A stretch of DNA of 64,000 bases, taken from Pseudorhodobacter antarcticus. Lineage in GTDB: Bacteria; Pseudomonadota; Alphaproteobacteria; Rhodobacterales; Rhodobacteraceae. This document shows, piece after piece, positions 1 to 8,426 of the stretch. The notes under the pieces were generated by a model. That model had not been told where the DNA came from, made no database searches, and saw only the letters and a list, made by a program, of their open reading frames with translations. The translations under genes and the position numbers were made by a program. The DNA lies in the NCBI GenBank assembly GCA_945862435.1, contig CAMAXX010000007.1:46263-110262 (forward strand), given 5' to 3'. Numbering within the stretch: position 1 is the stretch's first letter; every line of letters starts with the position of its first letter.

Positions 1-751
1 GTTCGGCATAGATATCTTAGACGCCAGCCTGTTGCCCAGCCTTATCGTGGCGCTGATCGCGGGGGGACTGTCATTTTTATCGCCCTGCGTGCTGCCGATT
101 GTGCCGCCCTATCTGGCCTATATGTCGGGCATTTCAGTCGGTGAGATGAAGGGGGCTGGCCAAGGGCGGCGCAGCCCTATTTTTGCCGCGCTGTTTTTCG
201 TGCTGGGTCTGTCCACGATTTTCCTGCTGATGGGGCTGGCGGCATCGGCCTTTGGCGCGTTTTTCCTTGGCAATGCGGCGTGGTTCAACACTGCCGCTGC
301 CGTTGTTATTATGACATTTGGGGCGCATTTTATAGGGATATTCCGCATATCCATTCTGGACCGTGATCTGCGTATGGATGCCTCGGCCGAAGGTGGCACT
401 GCGTTTGGAGCCTATGTTTTGGGCCTTGCCTTTGCCTTTGGCTGGACGCCCTGCATCGGCCCGCAATTGGGTGCAATCCTAACGCTTGCTGCCCAAGAGG
501 GGGACGCCGCCCGCGGCACGGCGCTGCTGGGGGCCTATGCGCTGGGACTTGGTATTCCCTTTCTACTGGTTGCAGCCTTTTTCGCGCGCCTCTCGCCCAT
601 GGTCGATTTCCTGAAACGCAACGGCCAGCGGATTGAGCGGATTATGGGCCTGATGCTGTGGACAATTGGCCTCTTGATGCTGATGGGCGGGTTTTCGGAC
701 ATGTCTTTTTGGCTGCTGGATAACATCCCCTTCCTTGCCAGCTTGGGCTAG
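1..751 (+). CDS. ccdA: Cytochrome c biogenesis protein CcdA (missing first two bases)
   Basis: This inner-membrane thiol-disulfide transporter passes reducing power from cytoplasmic thioredoxin to periplasmic partners, mainly for cytochrome c maturation. It is a short CcdA with about six hydrophobic segments. The two conserved Pro-Cys motifs are visible: SPCVLPIVPPYLAYM near the N-terminus and TPCIGP in the middle. The frame stays open back to base 2 and reads FGIDILDASLLPSL, which matches the usual N-terminus of the family. Base 1 is a G, so the ATG probably lies at -1 to 1 and only two bases are missing. The TTG at position 32 is therefore unlikely to be the real start. The next gene follows after 18 bases, suggesting co-transcription. 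Confidence 0.93.
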   Translation, partial: FGIDILDASLLPSLIVALIAGGLSFLSPCVLPIVPPYLAYMSGISVGEMKGAGQGRRSPIFAALFFVLGLSTIFLLMGLAASAFGAFFLGNAAWFNTAAAVVIMTFGAHFIGIFRISILDRDLRMDASAEGGTAFGAYVLGLAFAFGWTPCIGPQLGAILTLAAQEGDAARGTALLGAYALGLGIPFLLVAAFFARLSPMVDFLKRNGQRIERIMGLMLWTIGLLMLMGGFSDMSFWLLDNIPFLASLG

Positions 752-769
752 CTCGCGCTAGGGTGGCGT

Positions 770-2062
770 ATGTCCAATGCGCCCACGCCTGATCTTAGCC
801 TTAAAGCCTTTCGCAGAAAGGTGTTTTATATTCCGGGGTATGATCCCTTCCCGCCGCGCCGTTATCGCGAGTTATATCGCTTCGAGGGAGCGGCGCAGGC
901 AGCTATTTCGGAATATAGCGTTACCATGCAGCCCAGCCTGCCGCGCAAAAAAGGGTCAGATGTTCCCTATGGCTGGCTGGCCTTGGGGGTGATGGACGGC
1001 ACCGAGACGCGCGTGGATGTGGAGGTGATGATCTGGTCTGACATCGTCAAATCATCCATGCCTGACGGCATTTTGGCAACCTATTGGCAGATGGTTAGCA
1101 CGATGTGGGTCTATTTCGCATCGGGTGCATTTTTTAGGCAAATGCGCCTGCGCAAAGGGCCGACGGTCGCGGCGCTGTATCCTGTTCTACATTTGGTTGG
1201 CCAAGCCCTGATTGCCACGGTTATCGGCGCTGCGGCGGCATGGCTGCTGTCTTTCATCCACCCCGCTTTGGCCCTGCTTGGGCTGATCGCAGCCTATGGG
1301 TTTTTGACCCTTGCCAAAAAATACGACCATCACATTCTGGCCCATTACCTGATGCATGATTTCGCCTTTTCAGCGCAGTATTGGGGGGCATATCCGCCTG
1401 AATTATCTGCTCGGATGGGCACATTCGCCGCCCGTATCCAACAAAGCTTGCTCGGCGATTTCAACGAAGTGCTGATCGTCGGCCATTCCTCAGGGGCCTA
1501 TATGGGGGTTACGATATTGTCGGACATCCTGCGCGCTGGCCTGCCAGAAAAGCGCCCTGAAATCAGCTTTCTAACCATTGGCCAAGTGGTGCCGATGGTG
1601 TCGTTCCTGCCCCGCGCCACCCGCCTGCGCGGCGATTTGCACTATCTGTGCCAGCGCGATGAAATCACTTGGGTCGATGTCACAGCCCCCGGCGATGGCT
1701 GCTCCTTTGCGCTGTGCGATCCTGTGGCGGTGACAGGGCTTGCCCCGATGGTGGGGGCAAATGGGGCGGGGCCAAATGGGGCGGGGCCAAATGGGGCGGG
1801 GGCAGATGGGGGGGGGCAAAAATGGCCGCTGATCGTGTCTTGCGCCTTTACCCAAACCTTGTCGCCAGAAACTTGGGCCAAGCTGCGGTATAAGTTTTTC
1901 CGCCTGCATTTTCAGTATATGTGCGCCTTTGACCGCGTGGGACATTACGATTATTTCCGCATCACCGCTGGGCCGCAAACGCTGGCGCAGCGCTATGCGG
2001 GGGTGGCCCCTTCGCCCCAGCGCATCACAAAGGCGCTGTCATACTATCGGGATATCACATGA
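770..2062 (+). CDS. Membrane-anchored alpha/beta-hydrolase-like protein
   Basis: A 430-residue protein of unknown substrate. The N-terminal half is soluble and carries FYIPGYDP; two or three hydrophobic segments lie at about residues 135-180. After these comes GHSSGAY (about residue 240), which resembles the nucleophile elbow GxSxG of alpha/beta hydrolases, so a lipase or esterase-like role is possible. Around residues 328-345 it contains a glycine-rich stretch made by four 15-bp tandem repeats (NGAGP units). The start has AGGGTGG eight bases upstream. The stop overlaps the P450 start by 4 bases, so the two are translationally coupled. The hydrolase assignment is an inference from one motif. 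Confidence 0.75.
   Translation: MSNAPTPDLSLKAFRRKVFYIPGYDPFPPRRYRELYRFEGAAQAAISEYSVTMQPSLPRKKGSDVPYGWLALGVMDGTETRVDVEVMIWSDIVKSSMPDGILATYWQMVSTMWVYFASGAFFRQMRLRKGPTVAALYPVLHLVGQALIATVIGAAAAWLLSFIHPALALLGLIAAYGFLTLAKKYDHHILAHYLMHDFAFSAQYWGAYPPELSARMGTFAARIQQSLLGDFNEVLIVGHSSGAYMGVTILSDILRAGLPEKRPEISFLTIGQVVPMVSFLPRATRLRGDLHYLCQRDEITWVDVTAPGDGCSFALCDPVAVTGLAPMVGANGAGPNGAGPNGAGADGGGQKWPLIVSCAFTQTLSPETWAKLRYKFFRLHFQYMCAFDRVGHYDYFRITAGPQTLAQRYAGVAPSPQRITKALSYYRDIT
1756..1815 (+). repeat. In-frame 15-bp tandem repeat, about 4 copies
   Basis: Unit gccaaatggggcggg. Copies 2 and 3 (1771-1785, 1786-1800) are identical, copy 1 (1756-1770) differs by one base and copy 4 is degenerate. Each unit adds five residues (NGAGP) to the hydrolase-like protein without changing frame. 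Confidence 0.9.
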
Positions 2063-3423
2063 CCGATTTGCCCCCCAAACCCACACCGCGCGCCCCGCGC
2101 GTGTCTTTATGGGCCTACCTGCGCCTGTTTCGGCGTGACATTCTGTCTGCCCAGCCCCAGCGCCTGTATCATGCTTGGATGGCCGAATTTCGCACGCTGT
2201 TTTTCCACAGTTATATGATCAACGATCCCGCGCTTATCGCGCGCGTGCTAACCGAAGCGCCCGATTTGTTCCCCAAATCGAACCGCATCCGCGAGGGGCT
2301 GGCACCCCTTTTGGGCAATTCGGTTTTTGTCACCAATGGGGATGAGTGGAGGCGCCAGCGCCGCATCATAGACCCCGCCTTTGAAGGGGGCCGCCTGCGC
2401 GACACTTTCCCCGCCATGCTGGCCGCAGGGCAGGCGGCGGTTGCGCGGTTGGGCGCGGGCGTGCAGGCAGCCGAGGTCGAGATCGAGGCGATCACTTCGC
2501 ACCTTGCGGCCGATGTGATCTTTCGCGCCCTGTTCTCCATTCCGATCGAGGATGAAACCGCTTGGGCGGTGTTTTCCGAGTTTAAGGCCTATCAACGCAG
2601 CCAGCCCCTGCTTAATCTTGCGGCGTTTATCCCCTTGCCAAAATGGCTTCCCCGCGCGCATCGCAAATCGACGCTGACTTCGGCTCAGAAAATCCGTGCG
2701 CTGATCACAAAACTGACCCAAGCCCGCGCTGATGATATTTCTGCGCGCCGCGCGCCTAATGATTTGTCCACAAAGATCATGACCACCATCGACCCAGTCA
2801 CGGGCCAAGGGTTTGAACCTGAAGAAATGGTCGATCAAGTGGCTATTTTCTTTTTGGCCGGCCATGAAACCAGTGCCTCGGCGCTGGCATGGGGTCTTTA
2901 TCTGCTGGCACTTTATCCGGATATTCAGGAACAAGTCGCCGCTGAAGGGGCGTCTCTGGGCGATGCCCCCAGTTTTTCTGATTTGTCCAAGTTGCGCCTA
3001 ACCCGTGATGTGTTCCGCGAAACCCTGCGCCTTTATCCGCCTGTGCCGATGATGGTGCGCCAAAATCTGCACCCTGAAACCTTTCGCGCGCGCGCGGTCA
3101 AACGCGGCGCACAGGTTGTGATCTCGCCTTGGCATTTGCACCGCCACGAACGGTTATGGGCCAATCCTGATGCGTTCGACCCCGCCCGCTGGCAGCGTGA
3201 TGAGACCAAAGTAAGTCAACGTGACGCCTATCTGCCGTTTTCTGCGGGCCCGCGCGTGTGCACTGGGGCAGGCTTTGCCATGGCCGAAGGAGTTTTGCTG
3301 CTGGCGCTTTTGGCCAGCGCATACCGCTTTGTTCCCGTGGCAAGCCGCCCGCCGGTGCCTGTTGCACATCTTACAGTGCGCGGCCGCGATGGGATATGGC
3401 TGCACATTGCAACGCGTGTGTAA
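2059..3423 (+). CDS. Cytochrome P450
   Basis: A soluble haem-thiolate monooxygenase of 454 residues, the usual length for bacterial P450s. The three diagnostic motifs are present in order: the I-helix oxygen-activation motif AGHETS (about residue 268), ETLR of the K-helix ExxR (about 320) and the haem loop PFSAGPRVCTG, with the cysteine ligand near residue 400. The absence of an N-terminal membrane anchor suggests a cytosolic enzyme. No ferredoxin or ferredoxin reductase gene lies next to it, so electrons must come from elsewhere. It overlaps the preceding hydrolase-like gene by ATGA, so the two probably act on related substrates. The substrate and CYP family cannot be told by reading. Confidence 0.95.
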   Translation: MTDLPPKPTPRAPRVSLWAYLRLFRRDILSAQPQRLYHAWMAEFRTLFFHSYMINDPALIARVLTEAPDLFPKSNRIREGLAPLLGNSVFVTNGDEWRRQRRIIDPAFEGGRLRDTFPAMLAAGQAAVARLGAGVQAAEVEIEAITSHLAADVIFRALFSIPIEDETAWAVFSEFKAYQRSQPLLNLAAFIPLPKWLPRAHRKSTLTSAQKIRALITKLTQARADDISARRAPNDLSTKIMTTIDPVTGQGFEPEEMVDQVAIFFLAGHETSASALAWGLYLLALYPDIQEQVAAEGASLGDAPSFSDLSKLRLTRDVFRETLRLYPPVPMMVRQNLHPETFRARAVKRGAQVVISPWHLHRHERLWANPDAFDPARWQRDETKVSQRDAYLPFSAGPRVCTGAGFAMAEGVLLLALLASAYRFVPVASRPPVPVAHLTVRGRDGIWLHIATRV

Positions 3424-4080
3424 GGGGGGCGTTCGCCGCCGCCCTGCGTGCCAGAAAGCTGTCCCGCTCCCCCTGCGGAATATCTGTTAAAAAAGAAGAA
3501 TCGCCCCCATTGATTTTTTTTTTCAAATATCCGAAAAGGCGATATTCTGAACTTCTGTGACACGCGATTTATGCTGTAAATAGGGGATATTTTCGCTCCT
3601 AATGTTGCAGAGTTTGAAGCGCGCGATCGAAGGGGACAGTTCGGCGAAAGCTGTTCATTCGCCCTTTCGGATGACGGTTGCCGGTGTGATAGACATTAAT
3701 CTGCGCCAGGTGCGCGTCTCAAAGGCGGCTGACCCTTGTTTGCAGCAAATCTCAACCTCGATTGGCCAGACGCCGCTGCGCGCGTTTAATGCGCTGCGCG
3801 TTCAAGATTGGACCGCCAAGAGGCAAGCCTTTGGATTAAAGGCCAGTTCGATTGTGCGCCATTTTGGCCGGTTGTCGCAGGTGTTGCACTGGGCGCGGCA
3901 CAAAGATAGGGCACGTCCACTTCGTTAAACAAACACGGCGTTTTGCTCTATAAAACTGCCTGCGTCTTCTTTCTGTTCCACAATCTTCGGTTCTGCCTCA
4001 ATCTGAATGTGTTGCTCATTTTCCACGGAAATCCACCGCCTTTAACTTGATTTCTGCCAGCGTTGCATCAGTTTTTCAAA
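3424..4080. other. Gap between P450 and the photolyase-like gene; no convincing gene
   Basis: About 650 bases. They contain an A-rich stretch (GTTAAAAAAGAAGAA) followed by a T10 run ending in CAAATATCC (3524-3532). The latter is the complement of a GGATATTTG core seen again at 35199. One open frame of 108 codons (3602-3928, plus) lacks a ribosome-binding site and resembles nothing I know; I do not call it with confidence. No terminator with a clear stem was found. Confidence 0.5.
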
Positions 4081-5331
4081 ATGCAAAACTTTAATCTTTT
4101 TCCGCAAAGCTTTAGTCCCACGCGTGCTGCCGGTCTTGCGATGATGGCGGATTTTGTGCCGGCCATGGGGCGGCGTTATGCCAATGGGCGCAATTATGAT
4201 TATGGTGCGGGCAAGCATAAAGCCGTCTCGCAGCTCTCGCCCTATATTCGTCATCGCTTGATTACAGAAACTGAAGTGCTGTCTGCCGCCTTGCGCGCGC
4301 ATGGGGCCGAGGGGGCCGAAAAGTTCATCGATGAGGTGATTTGGCGGGGCTATTTCAAAGGCTGGCTGGAACGTCGTCCACAGGTTTGGCAAAGCTATGT
4401 CGGTGGCCTAAACGGCGATCTTGCCGCAGCCGATCTCGACCGACGTTTGCGCCGCGATCTGGCGCGGGCCACCGATGGGCAGACGGGCATCGCGTGTTTT
4501 GACGTTTGGGCGCAAGAATTGGTTGAAACAGGGTATTTGCACAATCATGCTCGGATGTGGTTCGCCTCAATCTGGATTTTTACGCTGGGCCTTCCGTGGC
4601 GGCTTGGGGCGGATTTCTTTTACCGTCATTTGCTAGATGGGGACGCGGCAAGTAACACGCTGGGCTGGCGATGGGCTGCGGGTCTGCATACGCGCGGTAA
4701 GCCTTATCCCGCCCGCGCGGATAATATTGCCACCTTTACGGGCGGGCGTTTTACCCCGCGCGCGTCGGATTTGGCCGAAGTAACAGCGGGTCTTGAGGAT
4801 GCCGAGCCAGACGGCTTGCCCCCTGTGCTGGCGCTGCGCAGCCCGACCGCGCCTGCCTTGGGCCTGCCTGCCGCGCTTTTGATTACAGATGAAGATGGCT
4901 GTTTGCAGGATTTTAATCTGCACTCTTATGACATAGTTGCTGCGTCAACTTTGGCGGTGTCGCATCTGCGCTCGCCCCTTGCTGTCGCCGATCACGTTAC
5001 CGCATTCGAGGCGGGCAGTCTGGCTGACACCGCCGCGCGGGCGGGTTTTAGCGTGGATAATCTGGCCGCGGGCGATCCGACCGCGCTGGCGCAATGGGCG
5101 GCAAAGGCAGGTGCGCGGCAGATTGTAACGCCCTATATCACGCAGGGGCCGCTGCGCGATTTCATGTCCGAGGCCGCCCCAGCACTGGCCTTGCGCGGCG
5201 TTGCGCTGTGCGAATGGCGGCGCGATTATGACGCCGCCGTGTGGCCCCTTGCAACGGCAGGCTTTTTCAAAGTGCGTCAGAATATTCCCGAAATTTTGGC
5301 AAAAACCGTGCCAGATTGGGCGCGGGAATGA
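4081..5331 (+). CDS. Photolyase/cryptochrome-like flavoprotein with FAD domain first
   Basis: Residues 1-224 match the helical FAD-binding domain of the photolyase/cryptochrome family: SPTRAAGL, RNYDYG, LSPYIRHRLI (FAD phosphate contact region), the VIWRGYF helix, HNHARMW, and DGDAASNTLGWRWAA, holding the FAD-contacting Asn (about residue 192) and a conserved Trp. Instead of the usual N-terminal antenna domain, an alpha/beta segment follows at residues 262-416. Its end (RGVALCEWRRDYD...P...GFFKV) resembles the end of the normal N-terminal domain, as if the domains were swapped. I chose ATG 4081 over an in-frame TTG at 4063; neither has a strong ribosome-binding site. It heads a four-gene coupled run. 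DNA repair or blue-light sensing are both possible. Confidence 0.85.
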   Translation: MQNFNLFPQSFSPTRAAGLAMMADFVPAMGRRYANGRNYDYGAGKHKAVSQLSPYIRHRLITETEVLSAALRAHGAEGAEKFIDEVIWRGYFKGWLERRPQVWQSYVGGLNGDLAAADLDRRLRRDLARATDGQTGIACFDVWAQELVETGYLHNHARMWFASIWIFTLGLPWRLGADFFYRHLLDGDAASNTLGWRWAAGLHTRGKPYPARADNIATFTGGRFTPRASDLAEVTAGLEDAEPDGLPPVLALRSPTAPALGLPAALLITDEDGCLQDFNLHSYDIVAASTLAVSHLRSPLAVADHVTAFEAGSLADTAARAGFSVDNLAAGDPTALAQWAAKAGARQIVTPYITQGPLRDFMSEAAPALALRGVALCEWRRDYDAAVWPLATAGFFKVRQNIPEILAKTVPDWARE

Positions 5332-6329
5332 TTGGGATGGAATTTGCAACGCCTTTGCCGATTGTCATACTTGGCGCAGGGGTTGCGGGTCTGTCGGCTG
5401 CATCGGCGCTGGTGCAGGGCGGACAAGCATCTGTGATATTTGACAAGGGGCGCGGCGTTGGGGGGCGTGTGGCCACGCGCCGCGTATCGCTGCCAGACGG
5501 CACCCAGTTGCAGTTCGATCACGGTGCGCAGTTTGCCACAGCCAAAGGCGCGGGATTTGCCGCAGTCCTTGGCGCGCTTCAAACGGCAGGCTTGGCGGCC
5601 CAGTGGCAAACGGGGGGCGATACGGGGGGCGATACGGGGGGGGGACGCAGCCAAGTTATTGGCGCGCCTGCCATGTCGTCCTTGGCGCGCGGCATTGCGC
5701 AAGCCGCTGGATTGCAAATTGTGCAAAACGCCGCTGCCAAATCTGTGCGGCAAGAGGGCGCGCTGTGGTGCATTGGCTTTGCGGATGGGTCCAGCGTCCA
5801 GGCCGAGCGGGTAATTCTGACCGTGCCCGCGCCGCAACTTGCTGGGCTGCTAGGGCCAGATCATGATGCAGTGCGCGCCGCCGCGTCGGTGCAGGTGCAG
5901 CCGTGCCTTACACTGATGGCGGCGGCCCGCGCCCCCGCACCCTTTACCGCTGCGCGTGATAATGCGCAGGATTTGGCGTGGATTGCGCAGGATAACAGCA
6001 AATCTGGCCGCGCAGGTAATGGTTTGACCACATGGGTCGCCCAAACGAGTTTGCCTTTTAGTCTGCAGCATTTGGAAAAATCCAGCGATGAGATATGCGC
6101 TCTGATGCTGCCCCTTTTGTGCCGGCGCCTTGGTTTGGCTGCGAATGATATTGTCTTTTCTGCGGCGCATCGTTGGCGCTATGCCCGTGCGGATGTCCCG
6201 CTGGGGGTGGCTTTCTTACATCCCACAGCGGGTCTTTATATTGGCGGCGATTGGTGCCTTGGCCCAAGGATCGAGGCGGCATGGGACAGCGGCGCGGCCA
6301 TTGCGGCTGCCATTTTGGCCCTTGGATGA
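5328..6329 (+). CDS. FAD/NAD(P)-dependent amine-oxidase-like protein (renalase-like)
   Basis: A flavoprotein of 333 residues starting with a Rossmann dinucleotide-binding motif (ILGAGVAGLSAASAL), then the FAD-family DKGRGVGGRVATR and FDHGAQFA elements typical of the renalase/monoamine-oxidase-like group. The C-terminal FAD motif appears as GLYIGGDWCLG with an Asp for the ribityl contact. The start ATG overlaps the photolyase-like stop as ATGA, and an alternative ATG lies at 5337. The next gene also overlaps by ATGA. A 12-bp in-frame tandem repeat at 5610 inserts TGGD units at about residue 95. The substrate is unknown; coupling to a photolyase-like gene suggests flavin or nicotinamide redox work for the same process, which is inference. 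Confidence 0.85.
   Translation: MIGMEFATPLPIVILGAGVAGLSAASALVQGGQASVIFDKGRGVGGRVATRRVSLPDGTQLQFDHGAQFATAKGAGFAAVLGALQTAGLAAQWQTGGDTGGDTGGGRSQVIGAPAMSSLARGIAQAAGLQIVQNAAAKSVRQEGALWCIGFADGSSVQAERVILTVPAPQLAGLLGPDHDAVRAAASVQVQPCLTLMAAARAPAPFTAARDNAQDLAWIAQDNSKSGRAGNGLTTWVAQTSLPFSLQHLEKSSDEICALMLPLLCRRLGLAANDIVFSAAHRWRYARADVPLGVAFLHPTAGLYIGGDWCLGPRIEAAWDSGAAIAAAILALG
5610..5645 (+). repeat. In-frame 12-bp tandem repeat
   Basis: Two perfect copies of acggggggcgat (5610-5621, 5622-5633) followed by a partial G-rich third. They encode TGGDTGGDTGGG inside the amine-oxidase-like protein. The unit is four codons, so copy changes keep the frame. Confidence 0.85.
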
Positions 6330-7132
6330 TACACATGTTAAAGGATCCGCGGCTTGCCCGCCTTATCACGCTTTTGCGGGCAGCCCTGCATGCGCCGCGC
6401 GGGTTTGGGCGCATTGCAAGTGCGCTGGTTTTGGGCGCTGTCTGCCATGCCATATTTGCGCTGGCCGTCGGGGCGATGATTGCAGCGATGTTTTTTGGAA
6501 TGCAGCACAGCCTTGGCCGTGCCTCTTGGCCCATGGCGGCGAATGCAGCCCTGATTGTGCAGTTTCCGCTGGCCCATTCGCTGCTGCTATCGCGCAAAGG
6601 GCAGGGGGTTTTGGCGTGGATCTTTCCCGCCCCGCATGGCCAAACGTTGATCACCACCACCTATGCCATAATCGCCTCGGCGCAGTTGTTTGCGCTGTTT
6701 GCGCTGTGGACACCGTCGGGCATTGTCTGGTGGCAGGCCGAAGGGGCAGCCTCTTGGGCGCTATGCACAGCCTATACGGCCAGTTGGCTGTTGCTGATGA
6801 AGGCCAGTTTTGATGCGGGTGTTGAGGTGCAATCGGGCGCGCTGGGGTGGCTGTCGATGCTGGGGCGCATTCGCCCCGTTTACCCTCAAATGCCCACACG
6901 CGGCCTGTTTGCCATCATCCGCCAACCCATTTATGTGGCCTTTGCGCTGACCTTGTGGACAATGCCCGTTTGGACGCCAGACCAATTGGCGCTGTCGGTG
7001 GTCTTAACGGCCTATTGCCTGATTGCTCCGCGCGCCAAAGAACGCCGCTTTGCCGCCCGCTATGGCGCGGAATTTGACCGCTATCGCGCGGCTGTGCCTT
7101 ATGCCATCCCGCGCCTATGGGGGCAAAGATGA
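6326..7132 (+). CDS. Integral membrane methyltransferase-like protein (NnrU/MddA/ICMT-like)
   Basis: A 268-residue membrane protein with about six hydrophobic segments. Family marks are GMQHSLGR in the second loop, the LFAIIRQPIYVAFALTLW stretch that corresponds to the RHPxY region of isoprenylcysteine-methyltransferase-like enzymes, and a C-terminal KERRFAARYGAEFDRYR segment used for S-adenosylmethionine binding in relatives. MddA members methylate methanethiol to dimethyl sulfide; NnrU members are linked to nitrogen-oxide metabolism; sequence reading alone does not choose between them. The start ATG at 6326 overlaps the previous stop, and the gene is coupled to the next one by another ATGA overlap. 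Confidence 0.78.
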   Translation: MIHMLKDPRLARLITLLRAALHAPRGFGRIASALVLGAVCHAIFALAVGAMIAAMFFGMQHSLGRASWPMAANAALIVQFPLAHSLLLSRKGQGVLAWIFPAPHGQTLITTTYAIIASAQLFALFALWTPSGIVWWQAEGAASWALCTAYTASWLLLMKASFDAGVEVQSGALGWLSMLGRIRPVYPQMPTRGLFAIIRQPIYVAFALTLWTMPVWTPDQLALSVVLTAYCLIAPRAKERRFAARYGAEFDRYRAAVPYAIPRLWGQR

Positions 7133-7341
7133 AAGTTACGCCATTAAGCAGCGCAGAGGTCAGCGAAGTTATCGAAATGGCGCTCAGCGATCACACCAGC
7201 TTTGCGCAAATTCGCGCGCTTTATGGCCTTGGGCCGGATGATGTCAAAGCACTAATGCGCGCAAACCTTGCGCGCGGCAGTTACCGTGCATGGCGCAGGC
7301 GCGTGCGTGCCTTTTCTGATCGGCGCGAGGTTTATAAATAG
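7129..7341 (+). CDS. TIGR03643/DUF2805 family protein
   Basis: A 70-residue basic protein resembling the TIGR03643 (DUF2805) family: the N-terminal part (VSEVIEMALSDHTSFAQIRALYGLGPDDVKALMR) looks like a helix-turn-helix, followed by the family's SYRAWRRRV segment. The family has no established function, but small proteins of this group are often found beside photolyase/cryptochrome genes, as here. It is the last of four genes joined by ATGA overlaps, starting at ATG 7129 inside the end of the membrane methyltransferase gene. A nucleic-acid-binding role is an inference from the basic, helix-turn-helix-like sequence. Confidence 0.85.
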   Translation: MKVTPLSSAEVSEVIEMALSDHTSFAQIRALYGLGPDDVKALMRANLARGSYRAWRRRVRAFSDRREVYK

Positions 7342-7382
7342 ACTAAAGGGACGCACCAGTCTGCGCGCGCGCAGCATTTGTA

Positions 7383-8426
7383 TCAGTTGTCATAGCCCGT
7401 CATCTCTAAATATCCGACGCCGTTATGGCTGCCTTGCACGGTTACTGGCCCCTCCCAATAGGGCATGGATGTGGCCATCCATGCGTTATTGTTCAGCGCC
7501 GACACCGTCACATCCACCCCTTTACTGGGCAATTGTACGCGCCATTTTATGGGCAATTCGCGCCCCGCCAACGGGTGCGTTTCCAAGGATTGGGCTTTAA
7601 ATGCGCCATTGGGCAGGGGAGTTGCTGCGCCATCTGGTTCAATCCACGTGGCCGATGTGTAATCGCTGCCGCCACGCAGCACGAATCCCATCAGCTTTGC
7701 GCCGCTGTCGAATGACAGGGAAAACCAATCCCAGCCCGTTTGATCTGGCGCAAGGGGCTGGGATGACCATTCGCGATCAAGCCACGCCTTGCCCGCCACA
7801 GCAACATCGCCTGACGGCAGGCGCAGCGTGCCTGTGATGTCATAAAACGGCTGAGAATAATAATGGCTTGCCTGCCCCGATGCAGATTTTACCGAATAGC
7901 CTGCCTGCCCATGCAGCACCAATGGGCCTTGGGCAGTCAGTGCCATGTCATAGGAAAAATCTGTGCCCGCCGCCGTCAGGCGCAGCGTATTCAGATCAGG
8001 CCCAGCCATGACCCAATCGTCGATCCACGCCACAAATGGGGCAGGGGTCACCCCTGCCTGCCCAATACCGCCGCGCGCCAGCCTTTCGGCCACATACTGC
8101 GCGCTGGGGGTGGTGATGGCGGCATGGCCCATCCACAGTTGCGGCGATTGCCAGCCCGACGCCTCGTAAGGGGCCAAGGCGCTGCGAAATAGCGTCCATT
8201 GCAGCCCGTATTGCGCCCTATCTTGTCCTTGCAAATTGGCCGTTACATACCACCATTCAATGCGATAGTCTGGGTGCGCGCCGTGGTCGCGCGGAAATTG
8301 CAAAATTGTGTTCGGTAAGGGCGTGGCAAAACCGTCGTTCGCGATATTGCCCAAGCCCGCAAATCCTTGGGCCTGCGCGCCCAAGGGCATCATCAACAGC
8401 CATAGCACCATCGCCCTAACGTTCAT
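7383..8426 (-). CDS. Lipocalin-like AttH / carotenoid 1,2-hydratase-superfamily protein
   Basis: A secreted protein of 347 residues with a signal peptide (MNVRAMVLWLLMMPLGAQA-Q). The conserved start of the fold is PRDHGAHPDYRIEWWYVT, followed by the WLDREWSSQPL motif near the middle, both typical of AttH/CrtC-type lipocalin-like proteins. Such proteins are usually encoded with an ABC ATPase and a large FtsX-type permease, which is the case here, and are thought to bind lipid-like ligands in the periplasm. A direct carotenoid hydratase activity is not supported by context. The ATG at 8426 lies 11 bases inside the permease gene; the signal peptide fixes this start over longer alternatives. Confidence 0.88.
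   Translation of the reverse strand: MNVRAMVLWLLMMPLGAQAQGFAGLGNIANDGFATPLPNTILQFPRDHGAHPDYRIEWWYVTANLQGQDRAQYGLQWTLFRSALAPYEASGWQSPQLWMGHAAITTPSAQYVAERLARGGIGQAGVTPAPFVAWIDDWVMAGPDLNTLRLTAAGTDFSYDMALTAQGPLVLHGQAGYSVKSASGQASHYYSQPFYDITGTLRLPSGDVAVAGKAWLDREWSSQPLAPDQTGWDWFSLSFDSGAKLMGFVLRGGSDYTSATWIEPDGAATPLPNGAFKAQSLETHPLAGRELPIKWRVQLPSKGVDVTVSALNNNAWMATSMPYWEGPVTVQGSHNGVGYLEMTGYDN

Noticed and set aside
3602..3928. A 108-codon plus frame after the P450
   Set aside because: No ribosome-binding site and no recognisable protein; kept only as a remark on the gap.
5328..5340. Frameshift between the photolyase-like and amine-oxidase-like genes (one fused flavoprotein)
   Set aside because: Each protein has complete ends and the ATGA overlap is repeated at the next two junctions, so separate coupled genes are more likely.
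7383..8426. Carotenoid hydratase CrtC linked to the rhodopsin
   Set aside because: The gene is in an ABC-exporter operon of the Att type and has a signal peptide; no other carotenoid gene is present.
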